Source: Scytonema millei VB511283
GTDB lineage: Bacteria; Cyanobacteriota; Cyanobacteriia; Cyanobacteriales; Chroococcidiopsidaceae
Length of the DNA: 64,000 bases
Direction: 5' to 3'
Assembly: GCF_000817735.3 (NCBI RefSeq)
Contig: NZ_JTJC03000005.1
Coordinates: 186,001-250,000, forward strand
The position numbers and the translations under genes were made by a program. Positions 25,599-35,142 of the stretch are shown piece by piece. The first letter of the stretch is position 1. Every line of letters starts with the position of its first letter. The notes beneath the pieces were generated by a model. It was not told the origin of the DNA. It saw nothing but the letters and a program-made list of their open reading frames with translations, and made no database searches.

Positions 25599-26194
25599 AG
25601 ACCGAAGTTTTCTATCCTTACTCACCGCAGCAAGTTTGGCGGGGACTCACCGAGAGGCGATCGCTTGCCACATGGTTGATGGACAATGATTTTGAGCCGC
25701 AGATCGGTCACAAATTTCAATTTCACACCCATTCCCTACCAGGCTTAGATGGTGTTATCTGCTGCGAAGTTTTAGAAATTGACGCACCAAAACGACTTTC
25801 TTACACTTGGCAGGATAGTTATATGAATCAGCCTTCGATTGTGATTTGGACGCTGACACCTGTTGATGGTGGGACGCAACTTCAACTAGAACACCGCGAG
25901 TTGAGTTACGCAACACCTCAGTTACAGGAGGTACGCATTTGTAACCAGAGATCTCGATCTCCCCTAAATCCCATTAACAAGGGGGAGACAGATGCTTTCT
26001 TTTTAAAGAGGTTGGGGAATCTCAATGCAGTGCCTCAAGCTGTAGAGGCGATCGCACCAAGTTGTACGTTTTCATCTACGCATATTGGTGTTTTTCAAAT
26101 TTCCGCAAGTGTCATTTTCCATTCTTTGCTGAACGGTGGTTGGAATGACAAGCTCGATCGACAATTGCCAAATGTTTTGGCAAGCCTTTTTTGA
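25583..26194 (+). CDS. SRPBCC/AHSA1-domain protein with a repeat-derived insertion
   Basis: A 203-residue START-like protein: VFYPYSPQQVWRGLTERRSL, WLMDNDFEPQIGHKFQFHT and LSYTWQDS are typical of AHSA1 proteins, which bind hydrophobic ligands. Such proteins are normally about 150-160 residues. After EHRELSYATPQLQEV (about residue 115), some 45 residues interrupt the domain, and they include translated repeat DNA (25958-25988). The normal C-terminal helix (SLLNGGWNDKLDRQLPNVL) follows. The fold may be disturbed, so it may be partly inactivated. It forms an operon with the ArsR gene. Confidence 0.85.
   Translation: MLRGLKTEVFYPYSPQQVWRGLTERRSLATWLMDNDFEPQIGHKFQFHTHSLPGLDGVICCEVLEIDAPKRLSYTWQDSYMNQPSIVIWTLTPVDGGTQLQLEHRELSYATPQLQEVRICNQRSRSPLNPINKGETDAFFLKRLGNLNAVPQAVEAIAPSCTFSSTHIGVFQISASVIFHSLLNGGWNDKLDRQLPNVLASLF
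25958..25988. repeat. Inverted repeat inside the SRPBCC gene
   Basis: TCTCCCCT ... AGGGGGAGA arms surround AAATCCCATTAACA. The form is related to the intergenic palindrome at 50730-50756 (CCCCCCAACTCC ... AAGGGGGG). Here it is translated in frame. Confidence 0.6.
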
Positions 26195-26316
26195 CGATCG
26201 CGAGTAACTAAATTCGACTATCTATTACTTTCATCGCCGATCGAGTCATTACAAATTTAGAGTTTTAACTATCCGCCTCAAGGCAAGATTTAAGCTTGAA
26301 TCAAGAGGTTATAAAA

Positions 26317-26916
26317 ATGAGTTTTTCTGAGCGATCGCATATTTTTTTTTCTCAAACTTCAGATGGTCGAGAGTTCGATTTCAATATTTACTCTACCTTG
26401 TTAGCTAAAAGAGTTATTTTTTTAAGAGGGGAGGTTACAGAAGAAATAGCTAATTCAATTGTGGCACAGATGCTATTTCTCGATACAGAAGATGCAGAAC
26501 GAGATATTTTTCTATATATCAACAGTTCAGATGGTTTAGCTCCGGCTGCATTGACTATCTACGATACAATGACTCAAATTCAGGCGGATATATGTACCGT
26601 CTGTATTGGAACCGCAAAGGGAATGGCTACATTATTACTTTCTTCCGGCACTAAAGGGAAAAGATCGGCTTTACCAAATGCACGAATTGCAATCGCACAA
26701 CCATTAGGTAACACTCAAGGAATAACTAACGATATTGAAGTCGCAGCTAGAGAAATTGCGCATTTAAGAGAAACAGTTAATCGCATACTTGCTGCTAACA
26801 CTGGTCAGTCAATAGCACAAATCAAATTCGATACAGCACGAGACTTTTATCTTGACGCTGAAGCAGCAAAAGATTATGGATTAATTGACAATGTCATTCA
26901 AAAAACACCTAGATAG
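26317..26916 (+). CDS. Catalytically dead ClpP-like protein
   Basis: Start at ATG 26317 after AAGAGG; a TTG at 26296 is possible. The 199-residue chain has the whole ClpP fold: LAKRVIFLRGEV, LYINSSDGLAPAALTIYDTM, ICTVCIGTAKGMATLLLSSG, NARIAIAQPLGN and DFYLDAEAAKDYGLID. The catalytic Ser is replaced by Gly102 and the His by Ala127; only Asp176 remains. It cannot be a serine protease. It is not the classic cyanobacterial ClpR sequence and has no clpP next to it. It may form mixed rings with active ClpP, act as a scaffold, or have another role. Confidence 0.88.
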   Translation: MSFSERSHIFFSQTSDGREFDFNIYSTLLAKRVIFLRGEVTEEIANSIVAQMLFLDTEDAERDIFLYINSSDGLAPAALTIYDTMTQIQADICTVCIGTAKGMATLLLSSGTKGKRSALPNARIAIAQPLGNTQGITNDIEVAAREIAHLRETVNRILAANTGQSIAQIKFDTARDFYLDAEAAKDYGLIDNVIQKTPR

Positions 26917-26996
26917 GTCATTGGTCATCGATCGTTGGTAATCTGTCGTTTTGCCTTTTAACTTTTGACTTTTGACTTTTTTATCAAGGAGTAAAT

Positions 26997-28022
26997 ATGA
27001 AAATTTTAGCGCTCGGAGGAACGAATTTTATTGGTCCTCCTGTAGTCAGGCAATTGTCCGCAATGGGACACGAAGTCGCCGTTTTCCATCGGGGAAAAAC
27101 AGCAGCAGAGTTACCCGAGGGAATACAGCATTTACTAGGCGATCGCTCCGAGCTTACCCAGATGAAAAGCGAATTCGAGCGCCTTTCGCCTCAAGTTGTC
27201 GTCGATATGTTTCCCTACACCGAGGCAGATGCGATCGCGCTGATGAATGTATTTCAGAATATTGCAGAGCGCGTTGTTGCTATTAGTAGTATGGATGTCT
27301 ATCGCGCTTATGCAGTATTTTTGCAAATTGAATCGACTCCAGTTGAGTCGGTTCCCCTAACTGAAAATTCAGCCTTGCGCCAGCAACTACATTTATTTCG
27401 GGAAATGGCTGAAAGACCGCTGAACGCTCCCGCAGATTATGAAAAGATTTTGGTCGAACGGGTGGTGATGAATTATCCCGATTTACCTGGTACAATTGTA
27501 CGGTTACCAATGGTTTATGGGACGCAAGATCCTCTCAACCGTCTATTTCCCTACTTAAAGCGAATGGATGAAAACCGTCCGGCGATCGTCTTGCCAGAAA
27601 GCCTAGCTCAATGGCGCGGTTCCTATGGGTATGTAGAGAATGTTGCTCACGCGATCGCTTTGGCAGCCACAAACGAACATGCTAAGGGACGTATTTATCA
27701 TGTTGCAGATACAGAATTAACCGAGGCGGAAAGACTGAGCAGAGTTGGACGAGTCGCAGGCTGGCAAGGCAAAATCGTAACTGTTGCCACAGAATCTTTA
27801 CCGACAGACTGGAACCTACCATACAACACGGCTCAACACTGGTTTGTAGATACAACCCGCATTCGGCAAGAACTCGGTTATAGCGAAATTGTCTCACTAG
27901 AGCAGGCGCTCAAAACAACAATTGACTGGCAGCGATCGCACCCACCAACAGAAATTTCTCCGTGGACTGGAAAAGAATTACTAGACTATGCTACCGAAGA
28001 CCAAATTTTGAAAAGTATTTAA
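26997..28022 (+). CDS. NAD-dependent epimerase/dehydratase (extended SDR)
   Basis: The 341-residue protein opens with the Rossmann motif LALGGTNFIGPPVVRQL (4-20), a GGxNFIG variant typical of the atypical extended SDRs that includes CSP41-like and mRNA-binding members as well as epimerases. YxxxK is not clear (PADYEKILVE near 141-150 supplies Tyr and Lys, spaced YEK). The C-terminal domain has TIVRLPMVYGTQDP and a substrate lobe. The ATG follows AAGGAG. The 3' end, including its stop, has been copied as an 80-bp tandem duplication after the gene. Confidence 0.87.
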   Translation: MKILALGGTNFIGPPVVRQLSAMGHEVAVFHRGKTAAELPEGIQHLLGDRSELTQMKSEFERLSPQVVVDMFPYTEADAIALMNVFQNIAERVVAISSMDVYRAYAVFLQIESTPVESVPLTENSALRQQLHLFREMAERPLNAPADYEKILVERVVMNYPDLPGTIVRLPMVYGTQDPLNRLFPYLKRMDENRPAIVLPESLAQWRGSYGYVENVAHAIALAATNEHAKGRIYHVADTELTEAERLSRVGRVAGWQGKIVTVATESLPTDWNLPYNTAQHWFVDTTRIRQELGYSEIVSLEQALKTTIDWQRSHPPTEISPWTGKELLDYATEDQILKSI

Positions 28023-28146
28023 TATCAATTGTAAGGTGGGCGTTGCCCACCCTACACACTACACAATATGCTACCGAAGACCAAATTTTGAAAAGTATTT
28101 AATATCAATTGTAGGGTGGGCGTTGCTCACCCTACACACTAATTTT
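27987..28146. repeat. 80-bp tandem duplication spanning the epimerase 3' end
   Basis: 27987-28066 and 28067-28146 are direct copies with two or three changes. Each has the last codons of the epimerase, the stop TAA, and a GTAGGTGGGC...GCCCACCCTAC hairpin. In the second copy a C-to-T change weakens the hairpin. The extra copy ends at the start of the ABC gene at 28149. Confidence 0.88.
28031..28055. terminator. Palindromic hairpin after the epimerase gene
   Basis: GGTGGGC-GTT-GCCCACC with a following CCTAC is a strong stem loop just after the stop codon, repeated at 28111-28135. It fits a terminator and belongs to the GTAGGG/CCCTAC family. Confidence 0.6.
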
Positions 28147-28148
28147 TT

Positions 28149-29075
28149 ATGAAAGCCTTAGAAGCGTATAATCTCAAAAAAACTTTCCGCCGCAACAAAC
28201 AAAATGTACCAGCAGTGAAGGATGTTTCCTTAACCATCTACCCAGGAGAAATATTAGCTTTTCTTGGTCCCAATGGTGCAGGTAAAACAACGAGTATCAA
28301 AATGATGGCAGGTTTAATTCAGCCTGATTCTGGTTCGGTCAGAATTGTAGGTAGAGATCCTCACCGTAATGCTTCAGCGTTACAAAACCTGGGTGCAGTT
28401 TTAGAAGGGAATCGCAACCTTTACTGGCGATTAACTCCAGAGGAAAATTTAGAATATTTTGGCGTATTAAAAGGACTAACTCGACGCGAAGCACGTTTTG
28501 CCGGAAGAGATCTTTTAGAAAAATTTGACTTATTAGCTAAGCGCCGTACGCCAGTAGAACAACTTTCACGGGGAATGCAACAGAAATTAGCATTTGCTGT
28601 AGCCTTAGTTCATCGTCCTAAACTTTTATTATTAGATGAACCGACTTTAGGATTAGATGTAGAAGCAACTGAGGATGTAAAAATTCTCGTTCGCGAAATT
28701 GCTGCCACTGGTTGTGCTATCTTGCTGACAACTCACCAATTACAAATAGCAGAAATTTTATCAGACCGAATTGCTATTATTCAAAAAGGCGAGATCTTAG
28801 CAGAAGCACCCACACAAAAATTGATTCAACAATTTTCTGGTACGGCTTACAAAATTGAAATGGAAGCCGCTTTAGATGAAACAAGAATGTTGGAATTAGA
28901 AACACTTGGGTTAGAGATTGAATCCAGAAGATTTATTTATATCGATCGCTCGGAATTACTATATAAAGTTTTTACTATTCTCCAGCCTTTACCAATTCAA
29001 TCTGTGGTAAAACAAGCTAATTTGACAGAAATATTTTTACAGATTGTGAAACAAGGTAATAACATTAATGATTGA
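28149..29075 (+). CDS. ABC-2 type exporter ATPase
   Basis: The 308-residue ATPase has Walker A GPNGAGKTT (39-47), signature LSRGMQQKLA, where Arg replaces the usual second Gly, Walker B LLLLDEPTLGLD, and a H-loop TTHQL. A C-terminal region (about 235-305) is typical of ABC-2 drug/lipid/polysaccharide exporters. It overlaps the permease gene by 8 bp, so the two are one unit. The substrate is unknown. No sensor kinase or regulator gene is adjacent. Confidence 0.92.
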   Translation: MKALEAYNLKKTFRRNKQNVPAVKDVSLTIYPGEILAFLGPNGAGKTTSIKMMAGLIQPDSGSVRIVGRDPHRNASALQNLGAVLEGNRNLYWRLTPEENLEYFGVLKGLTRREARFAGRDLLEKFDLLAKRRTPVEQLSRGMQQKLAFAVALVHRPKLLLLDEPTLGLDVEATEDVKILVREIAATGCAILLTTHQLQIAEILSDRIAIIQKGEILAEAPTQKLIQQFSGTAYKIEMEAALDETRMLELETLGLEIESRRFIYIDRSELLYKVFTILQPLPIQSVVKQANLTEIFLQIVKQGNNIND

Positions 29076-29841
29076 GTTATTTTTTGCAGAATTAAAACGA
29101 ACTTGGATTTTACAACGTCGCTATCCAATCGAAGTTGTTGGTATTATTATAGTTACTGTTTCGATTTTTTATGGATTATTTTTGAGCGCTCGTTACGTTG
29201 CTGGTGCGAATTTTCAACTAGGCGATCGCTTAGATTCAATAGTCATTGGCTACGTACTTTGGAGCTTAGTTTTATTTATTATGGGCAACGTTGCTAATAG
29301 AATTCAGTATGAAGCTCAAACTGGTACGCTCGAACAACTTTTTCTATCTCAATTCGGGGCAGTCAAAGTATTTTTAATTCGCTCGCTAGCAGCGGTAACG
29401 TTGCAAGTAGCTTTTGTTTTGAGTATTTTATTAACTATAATGCTCTTAACTGGCAGCCGTCTCGATTTTCCTCCTACGTTACTTTTACCTCTCATAACTG
29501 TATTGATGGGAGCGAATGGGATTGCTTTTATAATTGGAGCTTTAGCTTTATTATTTAAGCAGGTGAGCCAATTACAAGTCATATTTCAATTTGGCTTATT
29601 ATTTCTCCTAGCTACTCCCATAGAAGCATCGACGGGATTTTCCCAAGTTTTAGCAAATCTATTACCAATTACTCCAAGTGCAGGCATATTACGAGCTTTG
29701 ATGGCACGCGGAGAAAGTTTAAATTTAACTCAATTAGCGATCGCTTTCATCAATGGAGTCGTATATTTTGCTATAGGATTAGCACTATTCCGACTAGCAG
29801 AACGCCAAGCCAAGAAACGCGGAATTTTAGGCGGATATTAA
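29068..29841 (+). CDS. ABC-2 type permease
   Basis: The 257-residue protein has six likely membrane helices and the ABC-2 permease pattern, including RIQYEAQTGTLEQLFLSQFG (about 75-94) in the cytoplasmic coupling region. It overlaps the ATPase gene by 8 bp, which is translational coupling. CAGTTAT heptads follow the stop. No signal for a specific substrate is visible. Confidence 0.88.
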   Translation: MIELFFAELKRTWILQRRYPIEVVGIIIVTVSIFYGLFLSARYVAGANFQLGDRLDSIVIGYVLWSLVLFIMGNVANRIQYEAQTGTLEQLFLSQFGAVKVFLIRSLAAVTLQVAFVLSILLTIMLLTGSRLDFPPTLLLPLITVLMGANGIAFIIGALALLFKQVSQLQVIFQFGLLFLLATPIEASTGFSQVLANLLPITPSAGILRALMARGESLNLTQLAIAFINGVVYFAIGLALFRLAERQAKKRGILGGY

Positions 29842-29868
29842 TCAGTTATCAGTTATCAGTTATCAGTG
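29842..29868. repeat. CAGTTAT heptads after the ABC-2 operon
   Basis: Three tandem CAGTTAT units begin just after the permease stop at 29841. Confidence 0.65.
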
Positions 29869-29922
29869 ACCTCTGCTCACGCACCACGCACCACTCTCTT
29901 ACTGTCTACTGTCAACCAATGA

Positions 29923-31830
29923 CTAACAACCAACTGGTTGCGAGCATAGAGCTTGTTTAATTGTTTGCAATAATTCTTGAGCGGTGTAGGGTTTTGCTAA
30001 AAAGGCTTTTACTTCTACGTCTGTCATTCCATGAAACTTGTCTTGAGCGGCTAAACCACTGGTGGCAATAATTTTAGTTTGGGGATTGAGTTTTTGGATA
30101 GTACGTATTGTGGTAATACCGTCCATTGCAGGCATGAGCATATCAATTAAGATTAAATCTATCCGATCGCGGTGTTCGGCGTAGGTGGCGATCGCCTCTA
30201 TTCCGTCACTAGCAGTAACAACTTTATAATTAAAAGTCTCTAGAGAAGTTTTTGTTGCCTCGCGCACGCCAGCTTCATCATCTACAACCAAAATTAACTC
30301 ACCGTCCCCGTAAGGCGTGTTTTGTTCTGTCTGACGCTGATATTCTACAACTGCTACTGCTGGTAGGTAGATTTGAAATTCCGTGCCTCTACCGAGTTCG
30401 CTCCAAACATGAATAAATCCGTTGTGACCTTTGACAATACCCATGACAGTGGATAATCCCAGTCCCGTACCTTTACCGAGTTCTTTTGTCGTGAAAAATG
30501 GCTCAAAAATTCTTTCCTGGGTTTCCAGTGACATTCCCATACCTGTATCGCTTACGGTAACGACGATATAGGAGCCAGCTTTTGCCTCCAAGTTCATCCT
30601 GGCGTAGTGTTCGTCTGCTGTAAAGTTTTCGGCAGAAATTGTCAACATTCCACCATTGGGCATGGCATCGCGAGCGTTGACGCAGAGATTCATTAAAACT
30701 TGATGCAGTTGAGTCGCATCCCCAGAGACAGACCACAAATTAGAGGCAATGTTAGTCTGAATCTCGATCGATTTTGGAAAGGTTTGTTTGGCGATTTGGC
30801 GAATTTCTGATATTAAGTGCTTGATTTGTAAGTTTGTATACGTTCCCTCCAAACCCCGTGCAAAAGAGAGTACCTGTTTGACTAGAGCCGCACCCCGTTT
30901 GGCATTGGTAATCACGATTGGCAAAAGTCGCTGACTGCGCTCGTCGTGCATCTGAGATTCCAATAGCTGAGCCGTCATCAAAATTGGCGCTAAGACATTG
31001 TTTAAATCATGAGCAATGCCACTGGCAAGAGTGCCGATACTTTCCAAACGTTGAGCGCGTAAAAATTGAGCTTCTAAGAGTTTTTTCTCAGTAATATCAG
31101 TATTGACGACAAGAATCGACTTAGGCTGAGCGTGGCGATCGCGTACTAAAGTCCAACGACTGTAGACGACAATTGGTTTCTCGTTTTTAGTGACTTGATG
31201 TAACTCGCCTTGCCAAGTGTCTGTTTGCTTTAAGGCTGAGTGAATCTCTAGCAGCTGATCGACGAGACTCTCGTTGTAGATTAACAAGTTAGGATTTTGC
31301 CCGATCGCCTCTTGTGCTTGCCAACCATAGAGACGTTCTGCTCCCTTGTTCCAATATAAAACTTTGTCATCCAGCGACCTAACAATAATGGCATCGGTGG
31401 CGACATCGAGCAATTCGGCTTGGGCGCGGATTTGTTGCTGAGTGTGCTGGCGTTCGAGGGCGTAGCGAATGGAACGCTCTAGTAAAGGTGCGCTCAACTG
31501 AGTTTTTTCTAGATAGTCGGCTGCTCCTGCCTTCATCGCCTCGATATCGATTTCGCGATCGCCTTTGCCCGTAAGTAAAATAATTGGTGCGGCACAACCT
31601 TCAGCTACGGCAGCTTGAAGCAATTCTAAACCATTGCGATCGCCCAAACGGTAGTCGAGCAAGTAAATGTCATGTTGACGCTGGGCGATCGTCTCGATTG
31701 CCGCATCATAAGAACTTACCCAGTCTAAATCGAAGGTCGTGCCTTGAGCTGCTGCCAACCAGTCCCGCGTCAAGACATAATCATCCTCGTCGTCATCAAC
31801 TAAAAGTACTTTGACTCGCTCAGTGTCCAT
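29923..31830 (-). CDS. Hybrid histidine kinase REC-PAS-HisKA-HATPase-REC
   Basis: The 635-residue protein starts with a receiver ([10 protein letters not shown] at 9-18; phosphoacceptor in [10 protein letters not shown]), a PAS domain (about 130-255), the HisKA box [16 protein letters not shown] with the phospho-His near residue 275, a HATPase with [16 protein letters not shown] and [11 protein letters not shown], and a C-terminal receiver ([13 protein letters not shown]). No membrane helix. It overlaps the response regulator gene (its start at 31830 lies inside that gene's 3' end), so all three genes to 35142 are one operon. It may receive phosphate from the upstream light-sensor kinase. Confidence 0.92.
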   Translation of the reverse strand: MDTERVKVLLVDDDEDDYVLTRDWLAAAQGTTFDLDWVSSYDAAIETIAQRQHDIYLLDYRLGDRNGLELLQAAVAEGCAAPIILLTGKGDREIDIEAMKAGAADYLEKTQLSAPLLERSIRYALERQHTQQQIRAQAELLDVATDAIIVRSLDDKVLYWNKGAERLYGWQAQEAIGQNPNLLIYNESLVDQLLEIHSALKQTDTWQGELHQVTKNEKPIVVYSRWTLVRDRHAQPKSILVVNTDITEKKLLEAQFLRAQRLESIGTLASGIAHDLNNVLAPILMTAQLLESQMHDERSQRLLPIVITNAKRGAALVKQVLSFARGLEGTYTNLQIKHLISEIRQIAKQTFPKSIEIQTNIASNLWSVSGDATQLHQVLMNLCVNARDAMPNGGMLTISAENFTADEHYARMNLEAKAGSYIVVTVSDTGMGMSLETQERIFEPFFTTKELGKGTGLGLSTVMGIVKGHNGFIHVWSELGRGTEFQIYLPAVAVVEYQRQTEQNTPYGDGELILVVDDEAGVREATKTSLETFNYKVVTASDGIEAIATYAEHRDRIDLILIDMLMPAMDGITTIRTIQKLNPQTKIIATSGLAAQDKFHGMTDVEVKAFLAKPYTAQELLQTIKQALCSQPVGC

Positions 31831-32293
31831 GCCCGTTTCCCACCGATCGCAGTGGTAGTTCTACAATTTCAAACCAATATTTGCCGATAGTCCTCATGAC
31901 CTCTACTAAGGAAGCAAAAGTAACTGGTTTCGTGATGTAAGAGTTAGCGCCTAATTCATAACTACGATAAATATCTTCCTCTGCTTTGGAAGTTGTCAAT
32001 ACCACTACTGGTATATGTTTTAACTGCGGGTCTGCCTTAATTTCCCGTAGTGCCTCGCGTCCGTCTTTCTTGGGCATGTTGAGATCGAGTAAAATCAACC
32101 CTGGACGAGGGGCAAGCTTCAGGTCAGTATATTGACCGCGCTGATGTAGGTAATCCATTAATTCCTCACCATCGCGCACGAGATAGAGATCGTTAGCCAA
32201 GCGACTTTCTGCCAGCGCTTCTCTTGCCAACATGCAATCGTCTTCGTCATCGTCAGCCATGAGAATTGTGACAGTGGTGCGTCGCCCTTTCAC
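31820..32293 (-). CDS. Single-domain response regulator, Rcp1-like
   Basis: A 157-residue stand-alone receiver. It has acidic ADDDEDDCML, the phosphoacceptor Asp in LLDLNMPKKDG, the conserved Thr in VVLTTSKAEED and Lys in SYITKPVTF. The spacing and the long C-terminal helix (YWFEIVELP) are those of Rcp1, the regulator paired with cyanobacterial phytochrome Cph1. It starts 4 bp inside the 3' end of the large photosensor-like kinase gene, and its own 3' end overlaps the next kinase. It has no output domain, so it acts through protein contact or phosphorelay. Confidence 0.94.
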   Translation of the reverse strand: MKGRRTTVTILMADDDEDDCMLAREALAESRLANDLYLVRDGEELMDYLHQRGQYTDLKLAPRPGLILLDLNMPKKDGREALREIKADPQLKHIPVVVLTTSKAEEDIYRSYELGANSYITKPVTFASLVEVMRTIGKYWFEIVELPLRSVGNGHGH

Positions 32294-35142
32294 TCCGAGT
32301 TATCTCCTACGAGTTGTTTAATTGGCAGAGTAACACTAAATTTAGCTCCTTGCCCTGGACTACTTTGAGCTGTAATATTGCCCTGATGCCGTTCGACAAT
32401 TTTACGGCAAATTGCTAGTCCTATTCCTGTACCCTCGTATTGACTGCGACTGTGCAGGCGTTGAAAGACATTGAAGATCCGATCGAGATACTTTTGCTCA
32501 AAACCAATACCATTATCCTCCACCATAATTTGACACGATGTGGCGATCGCCCCATCTGTAACTGGTTGTTGTTGGGAATCGAATAGTTGGCTGGAAAGCT
32601 TAACCACTGGAGGCGCGTCTTGTTTGTGAAACTTCAGTGCATTACTCAACAGATTTTGTAATAACTGCTGCATCTGTACTGGGTCGGCATCAATTTTAGG
32701 CAGGGTATTAACTTCCACCTTACCCCCAGTCTGCTGTATCCTCACCTCTAGATCGGATAATACTTCTTTTACGACTCGATTGAGATCGACAGTTACAAAA
32801 GGTTGCGCTTTAGTCGTGACGCGGGACAGCGTCAAGAGATCGTCAATCAGAGTTTGCATCCGTCCGGCTGCATTCTGCATTCGTTCTAGAGAATCTCGTC
32901 CTTGCTCGTTGAGAAGATCTCCACAACTGGCTTTCAAGCGGTTGCCAAAGGCTTGAATTTTGCGCAGTGGCTCTTGCAAATCGTGGGAAGCAACCGAGGC
33001 AAATTGTTGCAGTTCCGCGTTAGAACGGGCGAGTTCTTGCGCGTAGCGGGTTTCTTCAGCTAGCATTTGAGCTTGGGCGAGAGCAATACCAATTTGATCG
33101 CTCAATTGGCGCAATAATTCGGTTTCAAAACTGCTCCAAACACGGGAACCACTACATTGATGAGCAATCAGCAAACCCCAGAGTTCTCGCTTGAGGAAAA
33201 TCGGCACGACAAGATTAGCTCGAACTCCATATCGTTGGAGAAGTTCTTTGTGACAAGCGTGCATTTCTGCTTGCTCGACATCGTGAATAGCGCTGATGCG
33301 TCCTTGTCTGTATTTCTGAATGTATTCCTCCCCAAAGCAAGGATCGTAGATGTGTTGTCCTAAAATGGCTGGATAGCCGTTGACTACGGCTTCCCGCACG
33401 ACATTTCCAGAACCATCCAACCATAAGCGAAAAATAATCACCCGATCTGCTCGCAGGAATTTTTGAATTTCGTTAACGGTCGTTTGGAGGATCGATTCCA
33501 ATTGGAGCGATTGACGAATCTTCAGGGTAATTTCGGCAAATAATTGCGATCGCAAATTTTGACGTTGCAGTTCTACTTCGGCTTGCTTGCGTTCGGTGAT
33601 GTCGCTCCCAATACCTAAAAACCCGGTAATCTTACCGTTAGCATCGTACATGGCGCTAATTGACAGTAAAACGGGGAAACGGCTGCCATCTTTGCGAATG
33701 TAAGTCCATTCTTGTTCGGTTGGTTCTCCCCGTCTTGCCTTAGCAACAAATACCTCAAATCCAGGTTCGATTATCACTCCCAGCTCTTGAGTTAATTCTC
33801 GCGCCCGACTGACGACTTCTTCGCGATCGTGAATAATTACGGGTGTCGTTTTACCGACAATTTCTGAGGCGGAATAGCCCAATAATTTCTCGGCAGCAGC
33901 ATTAAAAGTAAGGACTGTACCGTCAACATTGGTAGAAATTATCGTATAGTTAGCGCTATTGAGAATCGCTTGTTGCAACTGCATAGTTTGTTGCAGTTGA
34001 GTTTCCATCCGCTTGCGATCGGTGATATCGCGTGTAAAGCAGCGTGTATGGACAAATTGCTTGTCTTTCCAAAAAACGTTAGAGCCGATCGATACATCCC
34101 GGGTTGAACCATCTTTACATACCAACCGCGCCTCGTAGTCGCACAATGTCTCGCCAGCATTGAGGCGTTGCAAAATATCATCAATGACTTCTCGATTGGC
34201 GTGAAATTTGGCAATGTGTTGTCCGACGTACTCTTCGCGAGTGTAACCGAGCAGATTTAATTCAGCTTGGTTTGCCCAGACAATAATTCCATCTGCTCCT
34301 ACCCAGTGTATGCCGACACTGGCATTCTCTAGGAAGTCAGCCAGTTCTTGTTCTCGCGTGCGGGCGATCGCCTCTAATCGTTTGCGATCGTTGATGTTTT
34401 GAAAATAGACTGATATGCCATTTTTAGCAGGATAGGCATGAACGGCAAACCAAGTGTTGAGCGGGGGATAAAACTCTTCAAAAGCAACTGCAATTTGTTG
34501 CGCTCTGACTTGGCGATATTCTTGGTCAAAAGTAGACCCCACTGCTTCGGGAAACTCATCCCAAATATTTTTACCAATTAACTCTGCTCGCGTTTTTTGT
34601 AGAAATACTTGGGCGTGTTGATTGATGTAGGTGAATCGCCACTCATTATCTAAGGCAAAAAAGCCATCGCTGATACTTTCTAAAATGTTAGTGACTTGTT
34701 GGCGCGATGCTTGGGCTGCGTTCGTAGAAGCGCGTAATTCTGCCATTGTCCGACTAGCTTGTAATAAATGCCGGACTCGCTGCCGTAAAACTATGTCGTT
34801 AATTGGTTTGGTAATAAAATCAGTTGCACCCGCATCAAAAGCGAGTTGCAGCGATTCTGCATCATCTAACCTCGTAACGATTAATATTGGCACGCTATCG
34901 CCATCGGGAAAACTACGCAAGTGCCGACAGCAGACAAACCCATCCATCACAGGCATAACGGCATCTAGCAGTACGAGACTGGGACGAAACTGAGTGTAAG
35001 CTGCTATTGCCTGTTCGCCATTCTGCGCTTCTACGACCTGATATCCAGCCTGCTCCATCACTCGGCGCATGTGCTGCCGCATGAGTTTATCGTCGTCTAC
35101 AACCAGAATCGTAATAGCATTGAGAATGGGAGCGTTATCCAT
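32290..35142 (-). CDS. Receiver-PAS3-cyanobacteriochrome GAF-histidine kinase
   Basis: The 950-residue soluble protein has a receiver (1-130, Asp60 in LVLLDAVMP), three PAS domains (about 150-525), a GAF (about 540-700), HisKA (HDLQEPLRKIQAF near 735) and HATPase (DNGIGFEQK, GTGIGLAICRKIV). The GAF has a DXCF motif, DPCF with Cys602, and the canonical bilin Cys630 in HACHKELLQ, 28 residues apart, the spacing I recall for TePixJ. It is therefore predicted to be a DXCF-type cyanobacteriochrome, sensing blue/green or similar light. It leads a three-gene operon with an Rcp1-like regulator and a hybrid kinase. Chromophore binding is inferred. Confidence 0.9.
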   Translation of the reverse strand: MDNAPILNAITILVVDDDKLMRQHMRRVMEQAGYQVVEAQNGEQAIAAYTQFRPSLVLLDAVMPVMDGFVCCRHLRSFPDGDSVPILIVTRLDDAESLQLAFDAGATDFITKPINDIVLRQRVRHLLQASRTMAELRASTNAAQASRQQVTNILESISDGFFALDNEWRFTYINQHAQVFLQKTRAELIGKNIWDEFPEAVGSTFDQEYRQVRAQQIAVAFEEFYPPLNTWFAVHAYPAKNGISVYFQNINDRKRLEAIARTREQELADFLENASVGIHWVGADGIIVWANQAELNLLGYTREEYVGQHIAKFHANREVIDDILQRLNAGETLCDYEARLVCKDGSTRDVSIGSNVFWKDKQFVHTRCFTRDITDRKRMETQLQQTMQLQQAILNSANYTIISTNVDGTVLTFNAAAEKLLGYSASEIVGKTTPVIIHDREEVVSRARELTQELGVIIEPGFEVFVAKARRGEPTEQEWTYIRKDGSRFPVLLSISAMYDANGKITGFLGIGSDITERKQAEVELQRQNLRSQLFAEITLKIRQSLQLESILQTTVNEIQKFLRADRVIIFRLWLDGSGNVVREAVVNGYPAILGQHIYDPCFGEEYIQKYRQGRISAIHDVEQAEMHACHKELLQRYGVRANLVVPIFLKRELWGLLIAHQCSGSRVWSSFETELLRQLSDQIGIALAQAQMLAEETRYAQELARSNAELQQFASVASHDLQEPLRKIQAFGNRLKASCGDLLNEQGRDSLERMQNAAGRMQTLIDDLLTLSRVTTKAQPFVTVDLNRVVKEVLSDLEVRIQQTGGKVEVNTLPKIDADPVQMQQLLQNLLSNALKFHKQDAPPVVKLSSQLFDSQQQPVTDGAIATSCQIMVEDNGIGFEQKYLDRIFNVFQRLHSRSQYEGTGIGLAICRKIVERHQGNITAQSSPGQGAKFSVTLPIKQLVGDNSE

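Noticed and set aside
26317-26916. Call as clpR
   Set aside because: It lacks the catalytic residues like ClpR, but it lacks the clpP3 neighbour and the typical ClpR sequence, so the symbol was not used.
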